A stretch of DNA of 64,000 bases from JBOZRQ01 sp050789255 (lineage in GTDB: Bacteria > Bacillota > Sulfobacillia > Symbiobacteriales > Symbiobacteriaceae). A program made the position numbers and the translations under genes. Of this stretch, positions 48,013 through 55,771 are shown piece by piece (the stretch's first letter is position 1; every line of letters starts with the position of its first letter). The notes below the pieces were generated by a model, which searched no databases, was not told the DNA's origin, and saw nothing but the letters and a program-made list of their open reading frames with translations. The stretch is from contig JBOZRQ010000030.1 of the NCBI GenBank assembly GCA_050789255.1, positions 67,763 to 131,762 of the forward strand. The letters are read 5' to 3'.

Positions 48013-48447
48013 ATGCCGTACGAGATCAAGGTCCTAGGCCCCGGCGACGAGCGCATCCTACATAACGTAGCTGACGAGGTCTTCGACCACGCCGTCGACC
48101 CGCAGGCGACCAAGGAGTTCCTGGCGGACCCACGCCACCACCTGGTCGTCGCCATCCAAGACGGGGTGGTTATTGGGATGGCCACGGGCGTTCACTACAT
48201 CCACCCGGACAAGCCCGTTCCCCAGCTCTGGGTGAACGAGGCAGGGGTCGCCCCGAGCCACCGGGGACGCGGCGTCGGCAAGGCTCTCATGCGTGCGCTC
48301 TTTGACGTCGGCCGGGCCCATGGATGCGCCGAAGCCTGGCTGGGAACCGAACGCGACAACGTGGCCGCGATGCGCCTCTACGCATCCATCGGCGGTACCG
48401 CGGTTCCCGATGACACGGTGATGTTCACCTTTCGGCTCGAATCGTGA
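48013..48447 (+). CDS. GNAT N-acetyltransferase (AAC(3)-I-like)
   Basis: Encodes 144 residues from ATG 48013 with AAGGAGG upstream. The acetyl-CoA loop is VAPSHRGRGVGKALMRALF, and the C-terminal CAEAWLGTERDNVAAMRLYASIG is broken at the usual GNAT motif B. The overall layout (short, with DEVFDHAVDP near the N-terminus and FLADPRHHLVVA) resembles the AAC(3)-I acetyltransferase group. That does not by itself imply drug resistance. Confidence 0.83.
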   Translation: MPYEIKVLGPGDERILHNVADEVFDHAVDPQATKEFLADPRHHLVVAIQDGVVIGMATGVHYIHPDKPVPQLWVNEAGVAPSHRGRGVGKALMRALFDVGRAHGCAEAWLGTERDNVAAMRLYASIGGTAVPDDTVMFTFRLES

Positions 48448-48580
48448 CTTCAGGTCATGCCGGTCTGCCAACAAAGTGCAAACAGATAGATAGTTTGTAT
48501 TAGTACTATATTCTGAAAGGTATATCAGGTGGGTCGTCGAATACTCCTTTACTGCAAAGGCCATGAAGGAGGACGACAGC

Positions 48581-48958
48581 TTGGCGAACCATCGTTTTCG
48601 CGTGCGTCGGAACACCCGTAAAGGCGTAGAGGTCGTTGGATTCTTCGACTCCATCACCAAGGCGACCACCCTGGCCGCCAAACGGATGCGGGAGACCGGC
48701 ATGGTCTACCGTGTCGAGCGGCGGATCCCCATGGAGAGCGGGTGGGAAACCGCCATGGAACTGGTCCCCGAGACCGGCAGCCCCATTGAGGCGGCCATCG
48801 CCCGGGGGCGGCTGCCCAAGGTGCAGGACGGCGCCGGTCGCAAGGGGCAGGTGCTCTCCTACATCCGCCCGACCCACGAGGTCCGGGTGGCCTGGCTTGA
48901 CTCGGCGAACTCGGGCGCCGGCGACGTGGTCAAGGTCGATCAGCTCAGCCTTCGTTAA
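48581..48958 (+). CDS. Conserved-looking small protein of unknown function
   Basis: Encodes 125 residues from TTG 48581. The in-frame ATG 48563 is rejected because the ribosome site AAGGAGG (48566-48572) lies inside that longer frame, eight bases before TTG. The protein is basic at the N-terminus (HRFRVRRNTRKG), has a segment KATTLAAKRMRETGMVYRVE and ends acidic. I do not recognise a family. It stands alone between an acetyltransferase and the flagellin, with its own terminator. Confidence 0.7.
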   Translation: MANHRFRVRRNTRKGVEVVGFFDSITKATTLAAKRMRETGMVYRVERRIPMESGWETAMELVPETGSPIEAAIARGRLPKVQDGAGRKGQVLSYIRPTHEVRVAWLDSANSGAGDVVKVDQLSLR

Positions 48959-48964
48959 TGACAC

Positions 48965-48992
48965 AACCCGAGCGTGAAGCGCTCGGGTTTTA
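48965..48992 (+). terminator. Terminator before the flagellin gene
   Basis: ACCCGAGCG and CGCTCGGGT form a stem with a small loop, followed by TTTATATTTT. Confidence 0.85.
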
Positions 48993-49004
48993 TATTTTCG
49001 CTAT

Positions 49005-49031
49005 TAACAATTCAAGGCCGACCTTCGATAA
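49005..49031 (+). promoter_or_regulatory. Candidate sigma-D (flagellar) promoter
   Basis: TAAC, exactly 15 bases, then TTCGATAA, against the flagellar consensus TAAA-N15-GCCGATAA (3/4 and 6/8 matches). It is 39 bases upstream of the flagellin start, a sensible place. Confidence 0.55.
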
Positions 49032-49069
49032 CTGTTAGGAGAAATGACCCCACGGAGGGGGTACATAGG

Positions 49070-50740
49070 TTGCGGGTTAACACCAACGTCATGGCGCTGA
49101 ACGCATGGAGGAACATGGGCGCCGTGAACAGGAGCGTCGAGCAGGTGATGACCCGGCTCTCGTCAGGGCTGCGGATCAACTCGGCTGCCGACGATGCTCC
49201 TGGCCTGGCCATCTCAGAGAAGACCCGGGCGAACATCCGGGGGCTGAATCAGGCCAATAAGAACATCCTGGACGGCATCTCCCTTGTGCAGACCGCCGAC
49301 GGCGCCCTGCACGAGGTCCAGATGCTGCTTCAGCGCGGTCGGGAACTGGCCGTGCAGGCGGCCAACGGCACCCTCACCGACGACGACAAAGAGTTCCTCG
49401 ACGACGAGATGCAGCAGTTGATGGCCGAGATCGACCGGATCGCCGAGGCGACCGAGTTCAACGGCCGCAAGATCCTGGGCGGCGCCGACCCCCGCATCGC
49501 CCAGCTGGTGGATGGCCTGCGCCAGACCTGGCTGGCGGAAGCCGAGAGCCTCGTGGCCTCCTCGTACGGGCTGAGCGCGTCCGGCATGCCGATCAAGATC
49601 GTGGCGGAGCGCTCGGGGTCCAACCCTGCCTGGGCCACCTGGGTCTCCAATGGAAGCCAGGTTACCAGCGTGGAGCTGCACGTCAACATGTCCGACTTCA
49701 GCAACTTTGCCATGCCCAACGGCGGCAGCCCGCCCCAGTACCTGGACCGGGTGATCGCCCACGAGATGGTCCACCTGGCCATGGACTCCACCATCGGCGT
49801 CTCCAACTACGCCGCCTTCGCGGCGCTTCCCGACTGGTTCAAAGAGGGCACGGCCGAGTTCGTCCACGGTGCCGACGAGCGCCTGAACGGCGACCTCGCC
49901 GCCGCAGGCGGGGCAGCGAACCTGGTCGCCGAGCTGAACAGCTGGTCGGGCTCCAGCGCCGACTACGCCGCCGCCTACGGGGCGGTCAAGTACCTGCACG
50001 AGCGCATCCAGGCGCTGGGCGACGCCGCCGGCATCCGGACGGTGATCCAGAACCTGACCGCCGGCGGGACCACATTCGACCAGGCGATCAACGCCGCAAC
50101 GGGCGGCGCCTACGCCACCGCTGCCGCCTTCCTCACCGACTACCAGTCCGCCGGCGGTGGGCAGACCTTCCTGAACAACCTGGCCGGCGGCGGGCAGCTG
50201 ACCGACGCCGACACGGGATCCTACCTGGCCGACACCACCGGCGTCCCCAAGGATGCCATCAACATCATGCCGGACGCCACCCAGACGGACACCTGGGATC
50301 CGCTATCGGGGTATGACGAGACCTGGCCCACCAAGGTGGAGAACAGCGACACGCCTGGCCCGCTGCAGGTCGGCGCCCTGGAAGGCCAGACTCTCGACCT
50401 CCCTGAGATCTCCATCAGCTCCTTCGGCCTGGGCGTCGGAAACCTCGACCTGGTGAAAAAGGCGGGGGAGGCCATGACGGCTTTCGACACGGCGATCAAC
50501 CAGGTCTCCACGATTCGCAGCCAGCTGGGCGCCCTGCAGAACCGGCTGGAGCACGCCGCCAGCGTCAACGCCCTGGCCGCCGAGAACCAGGTGGGCGCCG
50601 AATCGAAGATCCGGGACGCCGACATGGCCCTCGAGATGGCCACCCTGACCCGCCAGCAGATCCTCCTGCGGTCCAGCTCAGCCATGCTGGCGCAGGCCAA
50701 CAGCCTGCGGCGCGGCCAGGTCCAAACGTTGCTCGCCTAA
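49070..50740 (+). CDS. Flagellin with metalloprotease insert (flagellinolysin-like)
   Basis: Encodes 556 residues from TTG 49070, with GGAGGGGG eight bases upstream. Residues 1-140 are a standard flagellin D0/D1 start (MRVNTNVMALNAWRN, LSSGLRINSAADDAPGLAIS), and the last 100 are the matching C-terminus (ADMALEMATLTRQQILLRSS). The variable middle is replaced by a gluzincin peptidase: HEMVH at residues 231-235 and WFKEG with Glu259 as the likely third zinc ligand, in a helical domain to about residue 400. This is the design of flagellinolysin, shown in other bacteria to build proteolytic flagella. No second flagellin is in the window. It should be exported by the flagellar system and polymerise. 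Confidence 0.93.
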   Translation: MRVNTNVMALNAWRNMGAVNRSVEQVMTRLSSGLRINSAADDAPGLAISEKTRANIRGLNQANKNILDGISLVQTADGALHEVQMLLQRGRELAVQAANGTLTDDDKEFLDDEMQQLMAEIDRIAEATEFNGRKILGGADPRIAQLVDGLRQTWLAEAESLVASSYGLSASGMPIKIVAERSGSNPAWATWVSNGSQVTSVELHVNMSDFSNFAMPNGGSPPQYLDRVIAHEMVHLAMDSTIGVSNYAAFAALPDWFKEGTAEFVHGADERLNGDLAAAGGAANLVAELNSWSGSSADYAAAYGAVKYLHERIQALGDAAGIRTVIQNLTAGGTTFDQAINAATGGAYATAAAFLTDYQSAGGGQTFLNNLAGGGQLTDADTGSYLADTTGVPKDAINIMPDATQTDTWDPLSGYDETWPTKVENSDTPGPLQVGALEGQTLDLPEISISSFGLGVGNLDLVKKAGEAMTAFDTAINQVSTIRSQLGALQNRLEHAASVNALAAENQVGAESKIRDADMALEMATLTRQQILLRSSSAMLAQANSLRRGQVQTLLA

Positions 50741-50743
50741 GTC

Positions 50744-50782
50744 AAAAACCGCCCCGGGGGCCGAACCCCGAGGCGGTTTTTT
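50744..50782 (+). terminator. Flagellin terminator
   Basis: AAAACCGCC...CCGGGG pairs with CCCCG...GGCGGTTTTTT, a strong stem and T run three bases after the flagellin stop. Confidence 0.9.
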
Positions 50783-50801
50783 CGCGCCGTGGCGCCGGCT
50801 C

Positions 50802-51233
50802 CTAGCGGGCGCCCGGCTCAGCCGGTTCCGAGATCTGGGAGAGGGCCTGACCGGCCTCATCCACATGGATGTTCTGGGTGGCCAGGTCGCCCAGGGAGAC
50901 GATGCCGCGCAGGCGGCCGTTCTCCACGACCGGCAGGCGGCGGATTTGCTTTTCGGCCATGGTGCCCGCGCACGCGTGGGCGTCGCAGTCGGGCGTACAA
51001 GTGACCACGTCCTTGGTCATCACCTCGCCGAGCCTGGCACTGGCCCCGGCGCCGCCACGGGCCACGGCGCGCAGGACAATGTCACGGTCGGTCACCACGC
51101 CGACCACCTTCTCGCCTTCGACCACGGGGATGAAGCCGACGTTGAGCTCGCCCATCAGCGTGGCGGCGTCGGCACACGTGTCGTTCGGGCTGCAGTGCCG
51201 GACGTTCTTGGTCATCAACTGGTTTACTTTCAA
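50802..51233 (-). CDS. Tandem CBS-domain protein
   Basis: Encodes 143 residues. TTG 51233 is chosen because GGAGGT lies just upstream; GTG 51242 would overlap it. Two CBS motifs are seen: LMTKNVRHCSPNDT with GVVTDRDIVLRAVA, and VMTKDVVTCTPD with GIVSLGDLA. Such stand-alone pairs bind adenine nucleotides and act as energy or nucleotide sensors. The second repeat has extra cysteines (CTPDCDAHAC). The gene is convergent with the flagellin gene; its partner is unknown. Confidence 0.87.
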   Translation of the reverse strand: MKVNQLMTKNVRHCSPNDTCADAATLMGELNVGFIPVVEGEKVVGVVTDRDIVLRAVARGGAGASARLGEVMTKDVVTCTPDCDAHACAGTMAEKQIRRLPVVENGRLRGIVSLGDLATQNIHVDEAGQALSQISEPAEPGAR

Positions 51234-51353
51234 GCAAAACACCTCCGCTTCAGTAGAGTGAGTCAGCCAGCGGGCAGTTATACCGCGGGGCTGCGCTGGT
51301 GAACCCTATTTACAACCCGCCCGCTGTGCGGTAAACTCCGGGAGGAATTCAGG

Positions 51354-52046
51354 ATGACCTTTCCTTTACGCGACAGCGTGCGAACGCGCTCGCGGCCCTG
51401 GGTAACCTACACCCTGATCCTGCTCAACGTCCTCGTCTTCCTGCTGGAGGTGGCCAGCGGCACCGCCGCCTACGACCTGCTGATGAGCTTTGCCGTGGTG
51501 CCCATCCAGGCCCTGAGCCCGGCCTTCTGGCTGGCTAGCCTCGGCTGGCCCATCGTCACGCTCTTCACCAGCACCTTTTTCCACGGCTCCTGGACGCACT
51601 TGATCGGCAACATGCTCTATCTCTGGGTCTTCGGCGACAACGTGGAGGACTGGCTGGGCCACGGCCGCTTCATCCTGTTTTACATCCTCTGCGGCGTGCT
51701 GGCCGGTGTCGCCCACATCTTCGCCAACCCGACCTCGACCACCCCGACCATCGGGGCATCGGGGGCGGTGGCAGGGGTCCTGGGCGGCTACATTCTGCGC
51801 TATCCCCGGGCCCGGGTCCTCACCCTGATGCCCATCGGCTTCTTCGTGCCGGCCTTCCCCGTGCCCGCCTGGGCTTACCTCGGATTCTGGTTCATCGTAC
51901 AGCTTGCCAGTGGCCTGGCGCCCATCTGGGTGCAGGAGGTCACGCAGACCGTGGCCTTCTGGGCTCACATCAGCGGCTTTCTCGTCGGCATCGCACTGGC
52001 GCGGCTCATGGGGCCAGTGGCCGGGGAGCCATTGCAGGAAAGGTGA
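51354..52046 (+). CDS. Rhomboid intramembrane serine protease
   Basis: Encodes 230 residues from ATG 51354. Six membrane helices are expected. The catalytic dyad is Ser136 in GASGAVAGVLGG and His205 in WAHISGFLVG; HGSWTHLIGNMLYLWVFG supplies the oxyanion-region His and Asn. It should cleave transmembrane substrates within the bilayer. It precedes ruvX with a short gap, suggesting cotranscription, although functions are unrelated. Confidence 0.93.
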   Translation: MTFPLRDSVRTRSRPWVTYTLILLNVLVFLLEVASGTAAYDLLMSFAVVPIQALSPAFWLASLGWPIVTLFTSTFFHGSWTHLIGNMLYLWVFGDNVEDWLGHGRFILFYILCGVLAGVAHIFANPTSTTPTIGASGAVAGVLGGYILRYPRARVLTLMPIGFFVPAFPVPAWAYLGFWFIVQLASGLAPIWVQEVTQTVAFWAHISGFLVGIALARLMGPVAGEPLQER

Positions 52047-52052
52047 TTCTTG

Positions 52053-52478
52053 GTGCGTATAGCGGGGCTCGATGTCGGGGATAAGACTATAGGCGTTGCT
52101 CTGAGCGATGAACTCGGCTGGACGGCCCAGGGGCTTGAGGTGATTCGGCGCAAGGGGCTGGAGCAGGACCTGGCCCGCCTGGCTGAAATCGTCAAGCAGT
52201 ATGGGGTCGAACGCTGGGTGGTGGGAATGCCACGCAACATGAACGGCACCTACGGGCCGCGGGCAGAAGTGACCCGCGAGTTCATGAAGGTGCTGGAAGA
52301 GCGGTTTCACTTGCCGGTCGACTCCTGGGACGAGCGGATGACGACCATGGCCGCCGAGCGCGTGCTCCTGGAGGCAGATGTCAGTCGTTCAAAGCGTCGT
52401 CAGGTGATTGACAAGATGGCAGCCGCTGTCATTTTGCAGGGGTATCTCGATGCCAAATCGATCCGGCGGAGCCCTTAG
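52053..52478 (+). CDS. ruvX: YqgF/RuvX putative Holliday junction resolvase
   Basis: Encodes 141 residues. GTG 52053 gives the family's usual start (MRIAGLDVGDKTIGVALSD-like) and fits AAAGGTGA upstream; TTG 52050 is possible. The RNase H fold motif is IAGLDVGDKTIGVALS with catalytic Asp, then VVGMPRNMNGT, DSWDERMTT and KRRQVIDKMAAAVILQGYL. Members are essential in many bacteria and act in 16S rRNA 5' end maturation and possibly recombination. It belongs with alaS, ireB and DUF1292 in Firmicutes. Confidence 0.93.
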   Translation: MRIAGLDVGDKTIGVALSDELGWTAQGLEVIRRKGLEQDLARLAEIVKQYGVERWVVGMPRNMNGTYGPRAEVTREFMKVLEERFHLPVDSWDERMTTMAAERVLLEADVSRSKRRQVIDKMAAAVILQGYLDAKSIRRSP

Positions 52479-52491
52479 ATTCCCGAACCGA

Positions 52492-52506
52492 TGCCTATAA
52501 TAGGCA
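52492..52506. promoter_or_regulatory. Palindrome between ruvX and the DUF1292 promoter
   Basis: TGCCTAT-A-ATAGGCA is a perfect 15-base palindrome, 14 bases after the ruvX stop and just upstream of the next promoter. Its CTATAATAG centre matches the centre of the motA palindrome at 14780-14798. Confidence 0.45.
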
Positions 52507-52517
52507 CCAGGATTGGT

Positions 52518-52546
52518 TTGACATGCCAATACGCCTCCGATAAAAT
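52518..52546 (+). promoter_or_regulatory. Promoter of the DUF1292 gene
   Basis: TTGACA (52518-52523), a 17-base spacer and TAAAAT (52541-52546): a near-consensus sigma-A promoter 31 bases before the start codon. Confidence 0.85.
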
Positions 52547-52576
52547 GGGGGTATCTTGTGAATCGAGGTGGTCTCG

Positions 52577-52888
52577 GTGAGCCATGAACATGAACACGAA
52601 CACGATCATGAACACGATGAGGAAGTCATCGTTCTAACCGACGAAGACGGCAACGAACACGAATTCACCATCGTCCAGGTCATCAAGGTTGACGAGAAGG
52701 ATTACGCCATCCTGCTGCCGCTGCACGGCGAGGAAGAGGCTGAAGAGGCCGTCATCCTGCGCATCGACCAGGAGGAAGGCGAAGACGTTCTCGTCGAGAT
52801 CGAGGACGAAGAGGAGTTCGAGCGGGTCGCCGAGGCCTGGGAAGAGCTGCTCGACGAGGAAGAGTACGACGAGCAGGCTGATAAGTAA
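52577..52888 (+). CDS. DUF1292 acidic protein with His-rich N-terminus
   Basis: Encodes 103 residues. GTG 52577 is preferred to GTG 52568 because GAGGTGG precedes it by five to six bases. The body (VIVLTDEDGNEHEFTIVQV; DYAILLPL; LRIDQEEGEDVLVEIEDEEE) is DUF1292, a small acidic protein found beside ruvX in Firmicutes and of unknown function. The start SHEHEHEHDHEHDEE has six histidines alternating with acidic residues, encoded by near-perfect six-base repeats, and could bind metal ions. The C-terminus is also highly acidic. Confidence 0.88.
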   Translation: MSHEHEHEHDHEHDEEVIVLTDEDGNEHEFTIVQVIKVDEKDYAILLPLHGEEEAEEAVILRIDQEEGEDVLVEIEDEEEFERVAEAWEELLDEEEYDEQADK

Positions 52889-52897
52889 AACAGCCGG

Positions 52898-52925
52898 GGA
52901 GCCCCATATAGAGGGCTCCTTCTTC
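52898..52925 (+). terminator. Terminator after the DUF1292 gene
   Basis: GGAGCCC and GGGCTCC pair around an eight-base loop, followed by TTCTTC, shortly after the stop. Confidence 0.65.
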
Positions 52926-52937
52926 GCGTGTAGAACC

Positions 52938-52943
52938 TATAAT
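52938..52943 (+). promoter_or_regulatory. -10 element upstream of mltG
   Basis: A perfect TATAAT lies 33 bases before the mltG start; no clear -35 is visible because the DUF1292 terminator occupies that place. Confidence 0.45.
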
Positions 52944-52975
52944 GACACTAGCACTCTGTGCAAGGGGGGGACGGG

Positions 52976-54025
52976 TTGCCGGTCGTGGCAAAGCGTGTAG
53001 GCAAAATGGCGACTCTGTTCCTGGCCCTGTTCGTCGTACTCACCATCGCCGTATTCCAGGCCCGGGGGTGGGTGGATGAGCGGCTCAAGGCAGCCGACCC
53101 AACCGCCAAGGAGCAGGTGACCGTCCAGATCCCACCGGGCAGTTCCACCGCTGATGTTGCGGCGACGCTCTTCGCCAAGGGCCTGATCAAGGATCCCACG
53201 GTCTTCCGGTACTATGCCCGCTACAAAAAGCTCGATGTGCAGATGCAAAGCGGCGAGTATACGCTCTCGGCAGCCATGACGCCCGATCAGATCCTCCGCA
53301 AGCTTGCCACTGGCGAGGTTGTGGTCCATAGGTTCACGGTGCCCGAAGGGCTGACCGTGGTCCAGGTGGCCGACCTGCTGGCCAAGGGCGGGCTGGCGAA
53401 CAAGGAGCGCTTCCTGGCCCTGGCGGCCAAGAGCCCACTTGCAAGCAAGTACCTGGGCGAGGCGAAGATGGCACAGCCCCTGGAGGGCTACCTCTTCCCG
53501 AGCACCTACGACTACCGGCCGGGCATCACCGAAGAGGAGATCATCGCCCTGATGTTCTCCGGCTTCGAGCGAATCTGGACGCCCGAGCTCCAGAAGCGGG
53601 CGGACGAGCTCAAGCTCACCGTCCATCAGGTGGTCACCCTGGCTTCCATCATCGAAAAAGAGGCCCGCGTGGAGAAGGAGCGGGGCGTGATCTCCGGCGT
53701 CTATCACAACCGGCTGGGTGTGGGCATGAAGCTGGACGCCGATCCCACCGTGCGGTACGCCCTGAACAAGCCGCCGCAGGAGATTTTGTTGTACAAGGAC
53801 CTGGAGATCGACTCACCGTACAACACCTACCGGGTGGCGGGCTTGCCTCCGGGACCGATTGCGGCGCCGGGCCTGGCGTCGATCAAGGCGGCGCTGAACC
53901 CCGAAAAGAACGACTTCTGGTACTTCGTGGCCAAGGAGGACGGCTCCGGCGAGCACTACTTCTCCGAGACGCTGGCGGCCCACGAGGCCAACACCGACAA
54001 GGCAGCGGCCAACCAGAAGAAGTAG
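52976..54025 (+). CDS. mltG: Endolytic murein transglycosylase MltG
   Basis: Encodes 349 residues from TTG 52976 with AAGGGGGG seven bases upstream (GTG 52985 is an alternative). A single N-terminal membrane helix (ATLFLALFVVLTIAVFQA) precedes the LysM-like and YceG domains. Diagnostic motifs are PLEGYLFPSTYDY, ASIIEKEARVEKER with the catalytic Glu, YHNRLGVGMKLDADPTVRYA and AGLPPGPIAAPGLASIKA. MltG cuts nascent glycan strands and ends their elongation. The position after ruvX/DUF1292 is conserved; a PBP gene follows, fitting a wall-synthesis role. Confidence 0.93.
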   Translation: MPVVAKRVGKMATLFLALFVVLTIAVFQARGWVDERLKAADPTAKEQVTVQIPPGSSTADVAATLFAKGLIKDPTVFRYYARYKKLDVQMQSGEYTLSAAMTPDQILRKLATGEVVVHRFTVPEGLTVVQVADLLAKGGLANKERFLALAAKSPLASKYLGEAKMAQPLEGYLFPSTYDYRPGITEEEIIALMFSGFERIWTPELQKRADELKLTVHQVVTLASIIEKEARVEKERGVISGVYHNRLGVGMKLDADPTVRYALNKPPQEILLYKDLEIDSPYNTYRVAGLPPGPIAAPGLASIKAALNPEKNDFWYFVAKEDGSGEHYFSETLAAHEANTDKAAANQKK

Positions 54026-54057
54026 GGTTCGTGGTGACATAACCTGCATAATTCCGC

Positions 54058-54094
54058 ACACCTTGGGGTACGTTAGCCCTGAGGTGTCTTTTTT
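54058..54094 (+). promoter_or_regulatory. Terminator-like hairpin covering the PBP ribosome site
   Basis: ACACCT (54058-54063) pairs with AGGTGT (54082-54087), with GGG/CCC inside, followed by CTTTTTT. The 3' arm contains GAGGTG, the apparent ribosome binding site of the PBP gene whose ATG is at 54095. It could end mltG transcripts, hide the ribosome site, or both. Confidence 0.65.
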
Positions 54095-55771
54095 ATGCGG
54101 ATTCAGATGGGGCGCCGCCTGCTCTGGCTGGGCCTGCTGTGCTTTGTGATGATGGGCGCCCTGGGGAGCCGGGTCTACCAGCTCCAGGTGGTCAAGAACG
54201 AACTCTACTCCAAGGATGCGTTCCAGCAGCGCGCCCGGACGCTGCCGCTCACGAGCAAGCGCGGGCAGATCCTGGACCGCAACGGCGAGCCGCTGACCGA
54301 CCCGCAGCCCGGGTGGGGGGTGGCTGCCTTTCCGCCGCTGGTCAAGGACGTGGCCGGCGAGGCGCAGGCGCTGAGCGAACTGCTGGGGCTGCCCGAGGAG
54401 GAGGTGGCCCTGCTGCTGAGCCGGGGCACCCAGCCGGCCTGGGTCGCCCCGACGGTGGCCCCCGAGGCCGCCGAGCAGGTGCGCAACCTGAAGCTGCCCG
54501 GCGTGGTCGCCTCACCTACGTCGGTCCGCTATGGCCCCGGCTCGCTGGCCCGCCACCTCGTCGGCTACGTCAACCAGACCGGCGGCCAGTATGGTCTGGA
54601 GCGGAAGTATGAGGAGCAGCTGAAGGGCGAGGCGGTACCCTCCCTGGTTGCCTACCTGGATGGGCGAGGCTTGCCCCTGGCCGGGCTCGACGTGCGCGCA
54701 GCGCTGCCCACGGCCGGTAAGGAGCCTTACAGCCTGCACACCACCCTGGACAAGCAGGTGCAGGCGGAGGTCGAGCGGGTCCTGGACAGTCATGTCCGCA
54801 GCGACGGCTCCGCCTGGCGGGGCGCCGCCGTGGTGCTGGACCCCAAGTCCGGGGAGATCCTGGCCATGGCCTCCAGACCGGCCTTCGACCAGGTGAAGGA
54901 CCCCGGCAGGCCCGACCCTGAGGGCGTCTCCTTCCTGCTAAACCGGGTGGTGAGTCAGTACGAGCCCGGGTCGGTCTTCAAGGCGGTGGTGGCGGCAGCC
55001 GCCCTGGATGAGGGCAAGGTCCACCTGGACGACCGGTTCTACTGCCCAGGTCATTATGAGGTAGGCGGGCAACGGTTCTCCGATTCGGGCGGCGTCGCCC
55101 ACGGGTGGATCACCTTTCGGGAGGCGATCGCCAAGTCGTGCAACGTGGTCTTCGCCAAGGTGGGCTACGAGATGCTCGGTCGGGCGAAGCTGCTGGAGGC
55201 CGCCAGGCGCTTCGGTTTCGGCCACGACACGGGGCTCGGCCTGGAGGAGGAGGCGGACGGCGTGCTGCCCGAGCTGAAGTACGGCGGGGAGGTGGCCCAG
55301 GCCTCCTTCGGCCAGGGGCTGCTGGTGACGCCGCTGCAGGTCGCCCGGGCCTTCGCTGCCATCGCCAACGGCGGGACGCTGCCGCCTATCCGGCTGGTGA
55401 CGGCCATAAAAAACCCTGCCGGCAGGGTGGTAGATTACCCTGCGGCAGGGAAGGCGGTGCGGGTGATCTCGTCGACGGCGGCCAAGGAGCTCCAGAAGGC
55501 GCTGGTGGCGGTTACCGATCCCCGCGGCAGCGGAACGGGGCGCCGCGCCTGGATCGACGATGTCGGGGTAGCAGGCAAGACCGGCTCCGCAGAGGGCACA
55601 GTAGCCGGTAAGGCAGCGACCCACGCTTGGTTTGCGGGATACCTGCCCGCCGCGGCGCCGCGGTACGTGATCGTCGTGATGGCCGAGGATGGCGGCGGTG
55701 GCGGCGACGTGGCCGCCCCGATCTTCCGGGAGATCGGTCAGGGGATCCTGAAGGCTAGACCAGTGTATTGA
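54095..55771 (+). CDS. Class B penicillin-binding protein
   Basis: Encodes 558 residues from ATG 54095. One N-terminal membrane helix (LWLGLLCFVMMGALGSRVYQ) is followed by the dimerisation domain (KRGQILDRNGEPL) and a transpeptidase domain with all three motifs: SVFK at Ser293, SCN at 348-350 and KTG at 495-497. It is shorter than FtsI/SpoVD types with PASTA domains, and none are seen here. It cross-links peptidoglycan, for septation, elongation or spore wall; which is not decidable. It overlaps the convergent SDR gene by 17 bases. Confidence 0.93.
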   Translation: MRIQMGRRLLWLGLLCFVMMGALGSRVYQLQVVKNELYSKDAFQQRARTLPLTSKRGQILDRNGEPLTDPQPGWGVAAFPPLVKDVAGEAQALSELLGLPEEEVALLLSRGTQPAWVAPTVAPEAAEQVRNLKLPGVVASPTSVRYGPGSLARHLVGYVNQTGGQYGLERKYEEQLKGEAVPSLVAYLDGRGLPLAGLDVRAALPTAGKEPYSLHTTLDKQVQAEVERVLDSHVRSDGSAWRGAAVVLDPKSGEILAMASRPAFDQVKDPGRPDPEGVSFLLNRVVSQYEPGSVFKAVVAAAALDEGKVHLDDRFYCPGHYEVGGQRFSDSGGVAHGWITFREAIAKSCNVVFAKVGYEMLGRAKLLEAARRFGFGHDTGLGLEEEADGVLPELKYGGEVAQASFGQGLLVTPLQVARAFAAIANGGTLPPIRLVTAIKNPAGRVVDYPAAGKAVRVISSTAAKELQKALVAVTDPRGSGTGRRAWIDDVGVAGKTGSAEGTVAGKAATHAWFAGYLPAAAPRYVIVVMAEDGGGGGDVAAPIFREIGQGILKARPVY

